A stretch of DNA of 64,000 nucleotides from Carnegiea gigantea (taxonomy: Eukaryota > Streptophyta > Magnoliopsida > Caryophyllales > Cactaceae): the NCBI GenBank assembly GCA_029747015.1, contig JAKOGI010002185.1:10001-74000 (forward strand), written 5' to 3'. How positions within the stretch are numbered: the first letter of the stretch is position 1; every line of letters begins with the position of its first letter. Shown here in pieces: positions 35,601 through 47,038 of the stretch. The notes beneath the pieces were generated by a model. It had not been told where the DNA came from, made no database searches, and saw only the letters and a list, made by a program, of their open reading frames with translations. Made by a program: the position numbers and the translations under genes.

Positions 35601-38600
35601 TGAGGTTTTTGCAATAAGCGTTTAGTCAAAATACATATAAACGTTTTTGAAACAAAATAGAAAGAAAGAACAAAAAATAAATGCAACGCAACTAGCACGT
35701 GACCAAAAGCATTGGCCCCCACACCCACATTATTTTAAGTGAAATACTTCATCCTTTATCATGCAAACTGTTCATATACCACACCCTCTCTTTTGCCATG
35801 TCTATCACCTGTTCACTTTCAATTTCCCAACAATTCCCCCCCCTCCCCCAAACATGGGCCATCATTTAATTTTCAAATTAATCCCTATTTTATTCCTTCT
35901 CCCCGTCTCTCTCCTTCTCATTTAACTCTTTAAAGCTTACCATTCATGGTGACTTCAAAAATCCTTCCATCTTATTCAAAATTTGGCATATAAATCACGG
36001 AAATATGCAACACCATTGTGATTGGAGATGGGTTCACCAAATTCGCCAGATTTGGCGAATTGGTGTGCTGACATATTGCGTCCTGGATTGTGCAAAATCA
36101 GTTCATGGTACAGTGAAGGGCTGAGCGAATCCGGCAACTATGATTGAAACCTTGATAAAAAGGTGTTCAGTCATGCGAGTACAATATAGCCATATGTGAA
36201 TAATAAGCCCTTGAAAGTACACCACGGACGCAGACCACTGTATGGTAAAACAAGTTGACAATTCCTCATGAACTAATTCTATAAGAGGCAAGCAGTTCTA
36301 AATTACAAAAATAGAGACAATTTTAAATTACACAAAAAGGAAGAGCTGCAAGGACAATTCATGATCTTCTAAATAAGAATGCTGATGCGATGATCAGTTA
36401 AAGAAATAAGAAACTGGAATAATGCAGTTGAATTCTCCCAATATCAAACATTGTGACTTTAAAAATGAATAGTAATATGCAGAAGATGCGTTTGCATAAC
36501 ATAAGATCTAGTCTTTGACCTGTGAATCATGCCATGGGTGACTTATTGTGGTTTGTGAACAGAGCAAGTTCAGCGACAATTCTCTTTCCGCAAGTTCTCA
36601 CTAATTTTATTGCGATTTATCTGGTCTATTTCTTAAATTTGGCCTTATATTGTAAACAATGTTATCATACTAGAGTCCCAGATGTAATCTGCAATGATTG
36701 AGATGACAACAAGACGAACCTTATTTGGGATTAAACCTGCAGATTTCATGTCCTGGATCAACTCATCAGCCTTCTGATGGTTGCCCTTGACAGAGAATGC
36801 ATTGAGCAATGCGCTATAGTGGTACATATTAGGAGAATGACCTTCAGCCTTCATGCGGGTATAATACATCTCTGCCTCCTTGCATTGACAGTTTGAAGCA
36901 CAAACAGCTATAAGCGTGCCATAAATCACATTGTCCATACTAATCCCATGATCTTCCAGCTCTTCAACCAGTTCTAGTGCTTTTGTATATCCATGTTTTA
37001 CTTTCATGCAACCTGCCAGCAGCTAAGATGATGAAAAATAGTAAAATCAACGACACAAAATGCTCTTCAAAATTATAAACTTTTAATCATCTCATTACAG
37101 ATTGGTATAGCTTATGCATCTTCAATTGAAATATCAAGACTTTGCAACTCAAAGCTCAGCATCACAACAGACAATTTAGGGAGGAAAATAGCATAAAATC
37201 CTGACATCATATGTATATATAAGCTAAAGAAGCTTACCGTGCTATATGTCACGACGTCTGGCTGCAAACCACTTTGCTTCATCCGTTCAAATAGATCGAT
37301 TGCTTCATCGAAACTGTTATTTTTCACCAAACAACTGAGAACAGAATTGCATATGGAGACATTATTTCTCATGGTTTCGTCACTTATGCTCTTGTATGCA
37401 TTCAGTGCTTTGGAAGTGTTCCTGCTTTCCGCCATAAATTTAATATAACTACTATATGATGCAGCATTGATCTTCCCATGCTTTAACATCCACCCAAATA
37501 GCTGCAAGGTACCAATCATAAGCATCGATCTTGATCATCCTTTAAGCTTTGAAAGTAGCGCATAAAAATCAAGGACACTTGAAATACGACAAATGGCATC
37601 TGGCAGGGTCAATATAAGCCGATGTCTGCTCACGTCACCCTCTGGGGCGATGCCCCCTGAGGGGGGAGAGATATCATTCGACGGATACCGACCAAAAAAA
37701 ATTTAAAAAAAAAAATAATAATCCACTTCCAATGAAGCTATGGGCAATTATTGGCAAGTGTCAGCTTTGGGTCATAATGAGCTAAATCAAGTACTCCTTA
37801 CACTATTCCTTGCCTCTTTCCTTCGTTGTGATTGAGAGAAAACAAGAAACACATTTCCAATCACATCTAACGAGAACTCCATTTTCTGTAACTACCTCAT
37901 ATTAAAATATACATGAGGCAAGAAACTCATGACTCGTGACAGTCTGAGAGCCACAGCGCAGAGGATACCGTAAATATCATGAACAATTTTTTTTTTAAAA
38001 CAAATAAATCAGAAACATGATCCATCTAAAGAAAAGACAAGGTTGGACACCTAGCTAGAATAGAGCTATAGTTATCTATTACAAAAACGAACACATAAAG
38101 CTCAAGTGAACACTTATTAACCAACCAATTCATACAAACAAGCTTGCAGTTACAAAGGCTGAACAAATTTGAGCCCAAGATACATCTCCGCCATAATATA
38201 TAAACAGTTAGGATGAAACAGAAAATGTTAATATCCAGCCGAGCATAAGCAGAAAAGTGACATAATTCATAAAATCCCTAATATATCACAAAAATTTTAA
38301 AAATGGCTAGACTGACGCACCTCAATTAGATCCTTCCACCTACTTGATTTCCCAAAATTGCGTAATACGATGTTTAGATCTGCTACCTTCAATTCCCTTC
38401 CTGAACTGTAAATCAGCAGACCATATTAAGCAGCTTACACGAAGTACATCATATGTTAGCAACTTTGAAATTAAAAGTTACTGCAACTAACCCCACCAAC
38501 CCCCAACACAAAAGAAAGAGGGAAAAAGAGGGGCTATCTGAAGTTCTACCTGCATATTCTTTCTTAATCATGAATTTTCCAGGTATTGCAGCAAAAGTAA

Positions 38601-41600
38601 CTCAGTTAAGTAGTGAAAGTGCTCATCTTTTGTTAAAACTTATAACTTCCTACTCGGTTTGAACTTCTATATCAGGAATACCTTTCCCATTCCCGTAACT
38701 ATTTCATAAAAATCTTACCAACAGAAAACACGAATTCTCACCAGTCACTACCTTGGCACTATCATAATAAAATTATTTACACATTTTGAAACTGGAAATA
38801 CTCTTTTAGACCTCGATCTCATGAGTTGTTATCCAAAAACTGACACAAATGTGCACCGACCACCAAATAGCCAAACGAAACCAACACACCAAAGCTCCAC
38901 CTTAGCTTGGGCCAGGGGGGGGGGGCGGGGGGAGCAAAAGATACTTGTAATTGTTGTCCAACCTTATTACCCAATATCCTGCCGAAACCTGCTAGATATG
39001 ATCATGACTCTTCTCTGAATCTTGAATTCAAAAAACATAAAAATTGTCAGGACTAAAACTGAGCTCATGTCTGGGCTTAACAATCTGGACAAGTTGGTCA
39101 ATTTTTCTCTCAGCCCAAAAAAAAAAAAAAAAGGAGAAATCCATGCAAGAAAACATGCTACAGCCCAAAAGCTATCGCATAAAATTTGCTCTAGAGCACC
39201 TTAGCAAGAGGTATTATTTTGCTCCACTCCTCTCCGTATTGTTTCTCAACCTGCATATATTTTTGTCCTCATTTTTCCCTCTGTCTATTATCTTCCTCTG
39301 CCTTCCTCATTTCTCCAGCTCACTGTATCTCTTAGTCTTCCTTTCGCGCTGGTCCCCCCCCCCCCCAAAAAAAAAAACATCGTATGTGATTTGTAGCAGG
39401 ATCTGTCCCATTGAACCTTTATTTGGTACTCATAACACCTCCACATGTTGATGATTTCGAAGCATCCCAAGATATTTTGCCGATTCATCAACATCAAAGG
39501 CTGTTGTAGACAACTCAAGGCTGAGATTTGGCATTTACAAACTAGAACTGATTACAGACACTAAGATCAAGCGGGTTGTAGATGAGCAGCACACTTCTTC
39601 AGGCCTAAATTTATTTCATATTTTATGTATTTGTCCTTTGTCAGGACTTTTCTGTTTCTTATCAATTTTATTCATTTTTCCCTTCTTGCTCCTTCAATTA
39701 TAGCGTTCCTATGAGTTGATCTCTTCATGGAAGCGCATCCAGTTCTGCACCCGAAAATAACTGAACCCGTCACAGATGGATATCTATCAAAATTCTGGGT
39801 ACAGGTCGAGCTGTTTTTTTTTTTTCATCATTCAAATTGTCTAGGCTCAAAATTTTCCAGCGCTAATTGAACGCAACACTACCCCCAGATAAAAAAGGCA
39901 TCGTCTCCAGACTTCCATTTCACTCTAGTAGACCTAAGCATACTCATTGCTTAGTACTTAGCAAAAGAAGCACAGAACAATTAAGTGAGATGTTTTGCTT
40001 TCATTTATCATAATTAAAGTTAAAAGTACCTCCCAAGAGTGACTTTTTAAGCTGCATGAGAAGCAGACAAAAATGCACTGACCAAAAAAGTGCAGACACA
40101 AAACACAGTCCTTTCTTTAATAAGGAAACAAAACAAGGTCATATAGGCAACTTAATTATGTCTATTCTGATAAAGCCTACATTTTCCCCAAAAAAGCAAT
40201 AAAAACCTAGTAAATCTGCCAAAAATGCTCAAGTATCTTGTTGGAGTATGAAAGTGGACATTGTCCCACATTGATAAGAATACAAAGAATATAAAAGTGG
40301 GTGTTGTCCCACATTGATAAAATTGAAGGGCTTGAGCATGTATATAAGCTTGTAAGTTACTCCACCTATTGTCAATTCGTTTTAGGATGGAATCTCATTT
40401 GAGCTTATATGCATGACTCTTTGTTAATTGCCTCATTGATATATAAAATTTAACATGGTATCAGAGCAGGTTGCTCGATCTTGAGTTGCCACCATCCCCG
40501 TTTGATTAAAATTGTGTGCACGTGTTGGGCTTTGTTAGTAGCCCGCACGTGAGGGGGCGTGTTGGAGTATGAAAGTGGGTATCGTCCCACATTGATAAAA
40601 ATACAAAGAATATGAAAGTGGGTGTTATCCCACATTGATAAAATTGAAGGGCTTGAGCATGTATATAAGCTTGTGAGTTACTCCCCCTATTGCCAATTGG
40701 TTTTGGGATGGAATCTCATTTGAGTTTATATGCATGACTCTTTGTTAATTGCCCAATTGATATATAAAATTTAACATATCTCCTTCACAATGAACTATAA
40801 TTTTCATTTTTCTACATTATTTTATACCCCACCAAAAAACTAAATAAATATCCAAATCAATACTCCAGGAGTCCTGCCTAAGCTGGGTGCTTGGATTTTG
40901 GAAGGAGGTGAGGTTGCCAAATATGCCAGCCTTAACCCTAAATTGTAAAGAGATTGGTTCCATTATATCATAAATGAGTACACAAATAAATACAGTTGGC
41001 AGACATGTCAATCAAATGAATTTGCTAAGTTTATGTCTAGTTTAAAAACTTTGACCAATTTTCTCCATGCTCTTCATAATACACATTTTTTCGTATCAGT
41101 TCAAGATATAAAATCTGCATACATTCAATCAGAAAATATGACTAATTCAATATCTACATCTAATGCCCAATACAAACTTGCAGTGAGTCTCAGGATGAAG
41201 ATGAACATCACATGAGGAACGTGCAAATATAAGTAACTACAGCCAATGAATGCATGATCTTATGTTCATCTTGCAATATTGGGCTTAACTATAACGGTGA
41301 AGAGTTCTTCGAAACAAACAAGGTCATAGACAAACCCCAGGGGCAAAATATGGTCCTGGATGCATATAATGAAGTCAGACATATTTCTCACAAACCTCCA
41401 AAGGTCCAAAGTTTGAAATACAAATTAAAAACAGAAGTTATGTTGCAAGCTAAAGCACCTTTCTAAAAGATCAACTACACTAGTTAAGATACCTGTTCAG
41501 CTGAGTGCTTTAACAATAACACAGCCTACAAAATTAGTCAGGTCCCCCCCCCCCCGGCGGAATGCATTGTCTATTGCCATAAACAGCTCCACACCAATTG

Positions 41601-43165
41601 CCTGTAAGTGAAAAGTGAAAGAGTGTTGCTAGTTGATCATGATGTTATCACTTGCAAGTTACATCAACTTCTAGCATTTTGTGTGAATTATAAAGTCCTG
41701 TTTGTGAATCTTCCTTAGTTTATACAACCTGAAATTATCTTCCTAAAAACTTCCACCGCTCCTCAAGATGTTTATGCTTACTTGTACACTACAAAACAAG
41801 TCGTAAAAGACCTTCATGACCATTCATCAGATAATCTTAGTAATGGAGGGGGAAAAAGCATCAGTACCAATGGTTGTTGTCCATCAGCTAAGCAGCTTCC
41901 CCATCTCTTTCTTTTACAATTTACAAACTCATTCTACATGAACATGCTTTTCAAATTCAACTTCTAACCATTTACTACCAAACATATCGAAAAAGTACCG
42001 TGCATAGGGGAAAGAGACAACAATAGTATAATGGGGGGAAAAAGCTTTAGATTATTATGGATTGGACCAAAATGTCTTGCCGAACTGTCATCTATTTCTT
42101 TTGCCGTGGAGTAGACTAGTAGAGGGTAGTCAATGCTTTTTAAATTTATGATCCAACGGAAACAACCCCTTTGAGGGTAAGCCTGCATATGTTTGATCAC
42201 ACATGCACCATATCCCGCAAACATAAGCCTCTAGGTACTCATTATGTTAGGAATGAGATACCAGTAATGAACAGGTAGACACTTTCTATAGTGCAAAACT
42301 GACATCTTAGAAAATATTCTTAAGAAACTAAACTTCAGCAACAATTTCATGCTCAAATACGGTAATACATGTTTGGCTCTCAAATGGGTCGAAGGCCTAC
42401 CTGATGTCTACACCCTAGAGCCTCACAGCCCTCACCTTGTCCTCAAGGCTATTTAATACCTATTTGGAAAATACCTATTTTTGCACTCAATGCATCATAT
42501 GTAGTAGCCTTATCTCTTATTATAGAGAGTTTACTTCAATTGGACTTCAGGTCGGAAATCATTGACTAAAGGGCAATTTAATGAGGCCTTCAACTTGGGA
42601 AGATGATGTCATTTGGAGTCAAGCCCTTACTAGAGGATTAGTTCAACACCTTATGAAGCTGCCAGTTCAATCAAAAACTTGAACCAATAGCCCCAAAATA
42701 TGGTTATTAGTACCCACTTCAGATAAGCAATTCTTGAAAACGGAAACAAACCATGAATTTAGATTTTCAGTACATCCAGTACCCAACAAAACACAACCAA
42801 TTTGAAACAAAGTTTGGCAAGAATGCGGTAATCATTTCACCAAACACGTGGTACGCAACCAAAGGGGGCGACATGCAGCAGAACCCAACAGCGAAAACAG
42901 AAGAAAAGCAGAAGAACCTGGCCAAAGCAGACTCCAAATCGGAGGATTGTTGAATTTCAGCAAGAACAGCATCTCTTCTTGACCGGGAAATGGCGCCAGA
43001 AGGCTTTTTGGCTACCCTTGAAGAAGACACTTTGTTGCCGGCTCTAGTGAGAGGTTTAGCAAAAGCAGTCACAGTATTTGGCAGAGAATTGGCTCTTCTG
43101 AAGATAGTGGAAGAAGAAAGAAGCGGAATTTGAGCTGTTTGGGTTGCTGAGAATGCATGGGACAT
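29448..43165 (-). CDS. EMB3103: Chloroplast pentatricopeptide repeat protein, ortholog of At1g10910 (EMB3103), 10 exons
   Basis: Ten exons join in frame with GT/AG borders: 43165-42918, 38405-38321, 37501-37238, 37022-36720, 35239-35135, 33201-33102, 32332-32013, 31055-30882, 30801-30673 and 29654-29448. The total is 1935 nt, or 644 aa; the Arabidopsis protein is of similar length. Residues 1 to about 65 are rich in Ser, Thr, Ala and Arg with few acidic residues, like a plastid transit peptide. The rest is a chain of 35-residue P-class PPR motifs (for example PDVVTYST, SPNMYHYSALLNAF, VILNAMLCAYCRAGDMESV). PPR proteins bind organellar RNA; the Arabidopsis gene is needed for embryo development. 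An in-frame upstream ATG lies at 43204. No break is seen. Orthology is by recognition of conserved blocks throughout. Confidence 0.92.
30673..30801 (-). CDS. EMB3103: PPR gene exon 9
   Basis: 129 bp, from GTCGACAG| to CAG|GTAGTC, phase 0. It encodes ENANLISPQGAKKFLVAY through GYKIDQ. Confidence 0.9.
30882..31055 (-). CDS. EMB3103: PPR gene exon 8
   Basis: 174 bp, from CTTTGCAG| to GAG|GTTTGA, phase 0. It encodes EMLSSLILGLGKAGAPSEA through KDAYVVAE. Confidence 0.9.
32013..32332 (-). CDS. EMB3103: PPR gene exon 7
   Basis: 320 bp, from CTTGCAG| to GAG|GTACAT. It encodes DGYSHSIIISALSSSGRLEEA through KGHPLEE, with the well-conserved AYCRAGDMESV block. Confidence 0.92.
33102..33201 (-). CDS. 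EMB3103: PPR gene exon 6
   Basis: 100 bp, from TGCGCAG| to TCTG|GTAAGT. It encodes MPYCILMDGLSKSGKIDEA to VRS and ends one base into the Asp codon completed by exon 7. Confidence 0.9.
35135..35239 (-). CDS. EMB3103: PPR gene exon 5
   Basis: 105 bp, exactly one 35-residue PPR unit (VVLTTLLKVYVKAGLFEKS to ATDE). It lies between TTTCCAG| and GAG|GTACGT. Confidence 0.9.
36720..37022 (-). CDS. EMB3103: PPR gene exon 4
   Basis: 303 bp, from CATCTTAG| to AAG|GTTCGT, phase 0. It encodes LLAGCMKVKHGY through GLIPNK, nearly three PPR units. Confidence 0.92.
37238..37501 (-). CDS. EMB3103: PPR gene exon 3
   Basis: 264 bp, from CTTGCAG| to ACG|GTAAGC, phase 0 at both ends. It encodes two PPR units, including YSSYIKFM and NSVLSCLVKNNSFDEA. 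Confidence 0.92.
38321..38405 (-). CDS. EMB3103: PPR gene exon 2
   Basis: 85 bp between TTTACAG| and GAG|GTGCGT, with conserved LKVADLNIVLRNFG. It is too short to stand out as an open frame alone, but its phase fits exons 1 and 3 exactly. Confidence 0.85.
40239..40455 (+). repeat. 5' LTR of the TRIM
   Basis: TGTTGGAGTA...TTTAACA. It contains two copies of CCCACATTGATAA, the second within GTGGGTGTTGTCCCAC, a short perfect hairpin. Confidence 0.93.
40456..40467 (+). other. TRIM primer binding site (tRNA-Met)
   Basis: TGGTATCAGAGC directly after the 5' LTR. Confidence 0.92.
40549..40559 (+). other. TRIM polypurine tract
   Basis: GTGAGGGGGCG directly before the 3' LTR. Confidence 0.8.
40560..40776 (+). 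repeat. 3' LTR of the TRIM
   Basis: Same length as 40239-40455 and about 93-94% identical by eye. Confidence 0.93.
42918..43165 (-). CDS. EMB3103: PPR gene exon 1 (transit peptide)
   Basis: Starts at ATG 43165 and ends at CCAG|GTTCTT. It encodes the Ser/Thr/Arg-rich leader and the SSDLESALA segment. It ends two bases into a codon. Confidence 0.88.
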
Positions 43166-43756
43166 GGTAATATGCTGAGAGTAATACCCGCTAGGACTCA
43201 CCAATCACCATACGACCAACAGAACTGAAAGTGGAGTGAGACTCCCGGGAGTGATAGTATCAGCAGCTGGAATCATTCTTGCATTATTATGTTCAGAACC
43301 GTAACTTTCTCGAGTATACAAAGGAAAAGTCTAAAAAAATGCAGTGGGGTCAATATAGCTTTTTATAATAATGAAAATTGGCTTTGGGTTGATGCATTAT
43401 CCAACAAAAAAATGTCAATTAAAAAAAAAAAAAGAGTTTTCAAGTACACCTGACAGACGAATAGTTCAATTCAAGTTTACCTCATATTAATTTCAAATCA
43501 TATGATCTTTGAATTTATAAGAATTATTTTATTTAACTTATTTGTAGTTCAAGTTGATTTCATATTTATTGATGATGGTTTAAAAAACTTGCAATTCATT
43601 ATGTAATGCAACTTACAGGAAAGATTTGCCTCAATTCAATTTGGACCAAGTCCCTTGAACTCTATCAATGTGAAGATAGACTTCACTCAAATATGAGATT
43701 AGGTATGATTTCGCGTGATTTTAGTTGGATAATCAAGCATAGCGTAGTTTCATTTA
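43166..43756 (-). promoter_or_regulatory. Upstream region of the PPR gene
   Basis: About 590 bp between the PPR start codon and the Harbinger end. A TATA-like ATTATAAAAAG lies near 43358-43370 on the minus strand, about 190-200 bp before the ATG. Nothing else stands out. The placement as a promoter is by position. Confidence 0.4.
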
Positions 43757-44590
43757 GGATGTGTTTGGACCTAACACAGTAACAGGGAAAGAAAAAAAAA
43801 TATCGAAAAGTAAAAATTTTCTCATGTTTGGAGTAAGGAAAAATGAATGGAAAAACAATCATGAGGAAAAATAGAAAGAAAATTATGGACATATAGTATC
43901 ATATATTTTCCTCCAAAATATGTGAGGAAAAGTGGTGGAAAATCTTTTGACTCTTGCCCGATAGCTCCCCCCCGACCCCACGCTTTCTCTCCCTCCTCAC
44001 AACGCTCATACTCTCGGTTTCCTCCTCGCACACCTCGCTCTCTCTCTTTCTAGCGACCCTCTGGCTACTCCGGCGACCCTCTAGCTGCTCCGGTGACGCT
44101 TTTTACGCTTGATCTGGTAACTCTCTCTCTCCCCCTCTCTCTCTCTCTTTCTCGTTCTCTCGCTAGGGGATAGGTTTCATTCGGTTAGGTTTAGGTTTCA
44201 AGTGGGGTTAGGATCGAGTGCTATTTAGGGATTGAGTGTCGTTTAGGAATACCCCTCTAGAGTGAAGAGCTTAGGGATCTTCAGAATCAGGGAAAATCCC
44301 ACCCAGTACATTTCCTTAATTTGCCTCTCTCTTGCAATCGATGATGTATTTTGTTATGGGCAAGCAAAGAAAGTTGCTGAATTTATGTTTTTTCTGACAT
44401 GGGGTTTTATGCTTTGGTATGTTGAAGTACAGAAATGACAATTTTATGCTTGATTTATTTATTTCTTGCAATTTATAATGTATTTCATTATGTTCAACTG
44501 AAGAAAATTGCTTAGTTTATGATTTTCTGACATGGGTTTTCTTTGAGCAGGCAACTTTGACTGATTCGTTCTTGGCAGATTGAGTAGACC

Positions 44591-44824
44591 ATGGCATCGA
44601 ATAAGCCAAGAAACACTTCACTACTTCATGCCAATCGCGCCAAAGTGCCCACTGGCTCATCCATGAAGCCCTCAATCTCTGATGAATCATCCATGAGAAG
44701 AAATTTGAAGTGCTTAACTGTTAAATCGTCTCAGCTTGGGGATGACATCGAAGAGCAAGATGCAATTTTCAGGCCTTGGAGAAGTTTGTCTAATCCACAA
44801 GATAATGTCAATGAAGAATATGAG
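44591..44824 (+). CDS. Possible first exon of the Harbinger transposase gene or a captured exon
   Basis: An ATG at 44591 opens 78 codons, ending at GAATATGAG|GTAATA, a good donor. The product is Ser/Arg/Lys-rich with an acidic end and is not recognised. It precedes the transposase exon at 45576, whose acceptor is CTATAG. Whether the two are spliced together is not shown. Confidence 0.35.
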
Positions 44825-45575
44825 GTAATATTATGAGTTATGAGATCAGATTCTAATTTTGGTTAACAATTTTCAGCCTCTGATGCAATTTTCAACCTCT
44901 GATGAATCATCCATTCCTCTGATTAAGCATGTAATATGATATTGATCTCTTCTATTCTCTAATCAAATGAAATTCAAGATGTGAAGGCTTGCCTTCTTTC
45001 TATGTGCATACCTCTGTTTTCTGTTGCCATCTTGTTTCTCCCTTATTTAGTTATAAACCTCTCTTGCTTATGTGGTGGTGTTATAAACCTCATCTGTGAA
45101 GGCTTGCCATTGTGTTTCTGTTTTCATTTGGCGCAAGCTTTTCCCCGTGCTTACCCTCATCTGTGGTTATTTTAGTACAAGAATAACATCTAAGAGGCAA
45201 AGCACAAGCTCAGCAGCACAAGTTACTGACATGGGAACTGCCTGTACAGCTCTGCCAAAGCTAAGTTTACATTTTAAAAAGTCAAAAAACCTTGCAATCT
45301 TGGTTTTTACATTAGCAAGTATCCTTGTTGTATTCTGTGCTTAGCCTTTGTGCTTGTTGCTAGGGCCCAAGGACTAGGTGGCATGAAGTTCAACTGGTCA
45401 TTGTTACCAGCAATACTCAAAGTGAATATTTCTGATGAACCCAAGGATACTCTTATATGATATGAATACGAATAGTTTTAATTAATTGTTACTGATTTTA
45501 TTAGCTTGTTTGGTAATTAACTTTGTAATTAATTAGAATAAACATAACCGTCATGTATGTTATTGTTTCTATAGA

Positions 45576-46885
45576 TAGATGAGTGGGAGAAGCTGAAAAA
45601 ATGGGCAGCGGCTAGCGTTGTTGTTTATGGTGCATGTGCGACTAGTCTAGTAGCATATGTTGCATGTCTTAAAGATCATGTTGATAGGCCACTTTCCAAG
45701 AATGATGAAGGGGATATTCATTGTCAATTTCACTCGAGTAGGCTTACACAAAAAAAGGAGCAAGATTATCGCAATGAGCTTCGCATGGGAAAGAATACCT
45801 TTGCTAGATTAGTTTGCATTTTACGCGATTCAGGGAGATTGAGAGATACATGTTTTAGCACAGTTGAGGAATAGGTCGCCAAGTTTCTCAATATTATTGG
45901 ACATGATAGGAAAATTATTCTATAAAGTTAGATTATTGGCACTCGAAGGAAACAGTGAGTAGACACTTCCACAATATCTTGAATGCCATCATTTCTTTAG
46001 AGTCAATATTTTTAAAGCAACCAGATGGTTCTGAATGCCCTCCTGAGATTGCAAACAGCCCGAGGTTCTTTCCTTATTTCAAGGTGAATGTGAAAAAATG
46101 AGTAATGCTTGTGCTATTATTACTTTTATTCCAAAATAAGATTCTAATAAATTTAGTAATTTTTTGGGTAGGATTGTGTTGGTGCGATTGATGGTTCACA
46201 TTTTCGTGTAAAAGCCCCAAGTGAAGTGATTCAGAGATATCGAGGACAAAAGCAATACCCCACCATCAATGTTGTCGCAGCTTGTGGATTTGATTTGAAG
46301 TTCACTTATGTGTTATCGGGTTAGGAAGGTTCTGCTTCTGATTCGAGAGTTCTAAATAATGCTTTAGAAAATAGAATTGATAGGCTTGAAGTTCCTAATG
46401 GAAAGTACTATCTAGTTGATTCGGGGTATCAATTGAGACGTGGGTTCTTGACTCCCTATAGAAAAACTCATTACCATTTGAAAGAATATGGTGTGCTTGC
46501 TCCCTAAAATGCTAGAGAAATATTCAACCATAGACATTCTTCTCTTCGAAATGCAATAGAAAGGGCCTTTGGCATTGTAAAGAAGAGGTTTACAATGTTA
46601 GGTAATGGGAATAAGCCATTCTACTCCGTACGCACACAAGCGGATATTATGCTTGCTGTGTACATATTGCACAATTATTTTATGGGTGTTAATCCAGATA
46701 GGGAGCTTATAGAGGAGGTTGATCTTGAATTACTTAATTCTAATGAATCGAATGGTGGTTGTCTTTCAAACTCAACAAGTGAGAGTCGAGAAATGGAAGA
46801 ATTTAGAGATAGCCTAGCTAATGTTATGTGGATGGACTATATGAATGGCGGGAATAGTAGGTATGTGGTTCCTTTTCATGTATAG
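45576..46885 (+). pseudogene. PIF/Harbinger transposase (HARBI1-like DDE nuclease), broken
   Basis: The first part (45576-46083) carries the helical N-terminal region. An 88-bp GT/AG intron follows at 46084-46171. The catalytic domain then has VGAIDGSH (Asp at 46190-46192), YLVDSGY (Asp at 46418-46420) and NAIERAFG (Glu at 46559-46561), the expected DDE triad. The frame ends at 46885 after an acidic tail. In-frame stops at 45872-45874, 46322-46324 and 46505-46507, with further breaks after about 45920, make it a pseudogene even though the three catalytic codons survive. The family cuts and pastes DNA at TTA/TAA targets. Confidence 0.92.
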
Positions 46886-47038
46886 ATTGCTTTCTGGTGC
46901 TGTTTTATGGTGCTGTTTGCTGTTTTCTGGTGCATATTACACAACTATTTGCTGTTTTCTGATTTGCACAACTATTTTCTATTTTCTGGTTTGTTGTTTT
47001 CTATTTTTTTAATGGTGTTTTCTGATTTGGTCATGTAG

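Larger units (their letters stand above)
40239..40776 (+). mobile_element. TRIM (terminal-repeat retrotransposon in miniature), complete, 538 bp
   Basis: Two 217-bp LTRs (40239-40455 and 40560-40776; 14 differences by eye) flank 104 bp. The primer site TGGTATCAGAGC (40456-40467) directly abuts the first LTR and a G-rich polypurine tract abuts the second. A perfect 5-bp target duplication TATCT lies at 40234-40238 and 40777-40781. There is no coding capacity, as usual for TRIMs. It lies in intron 1 of the PPR gene, in the opposite direction to the gene. Confidence 0.95.

Noticed and set aside
40239..40776. Part of a full copia element, because of the TGGTATCAGAGC primer site
   Set aside because: Both LTRs, the primer site and the purine tract fit within 538 bp with a perfect target duplication, so it is a complete TRIM.
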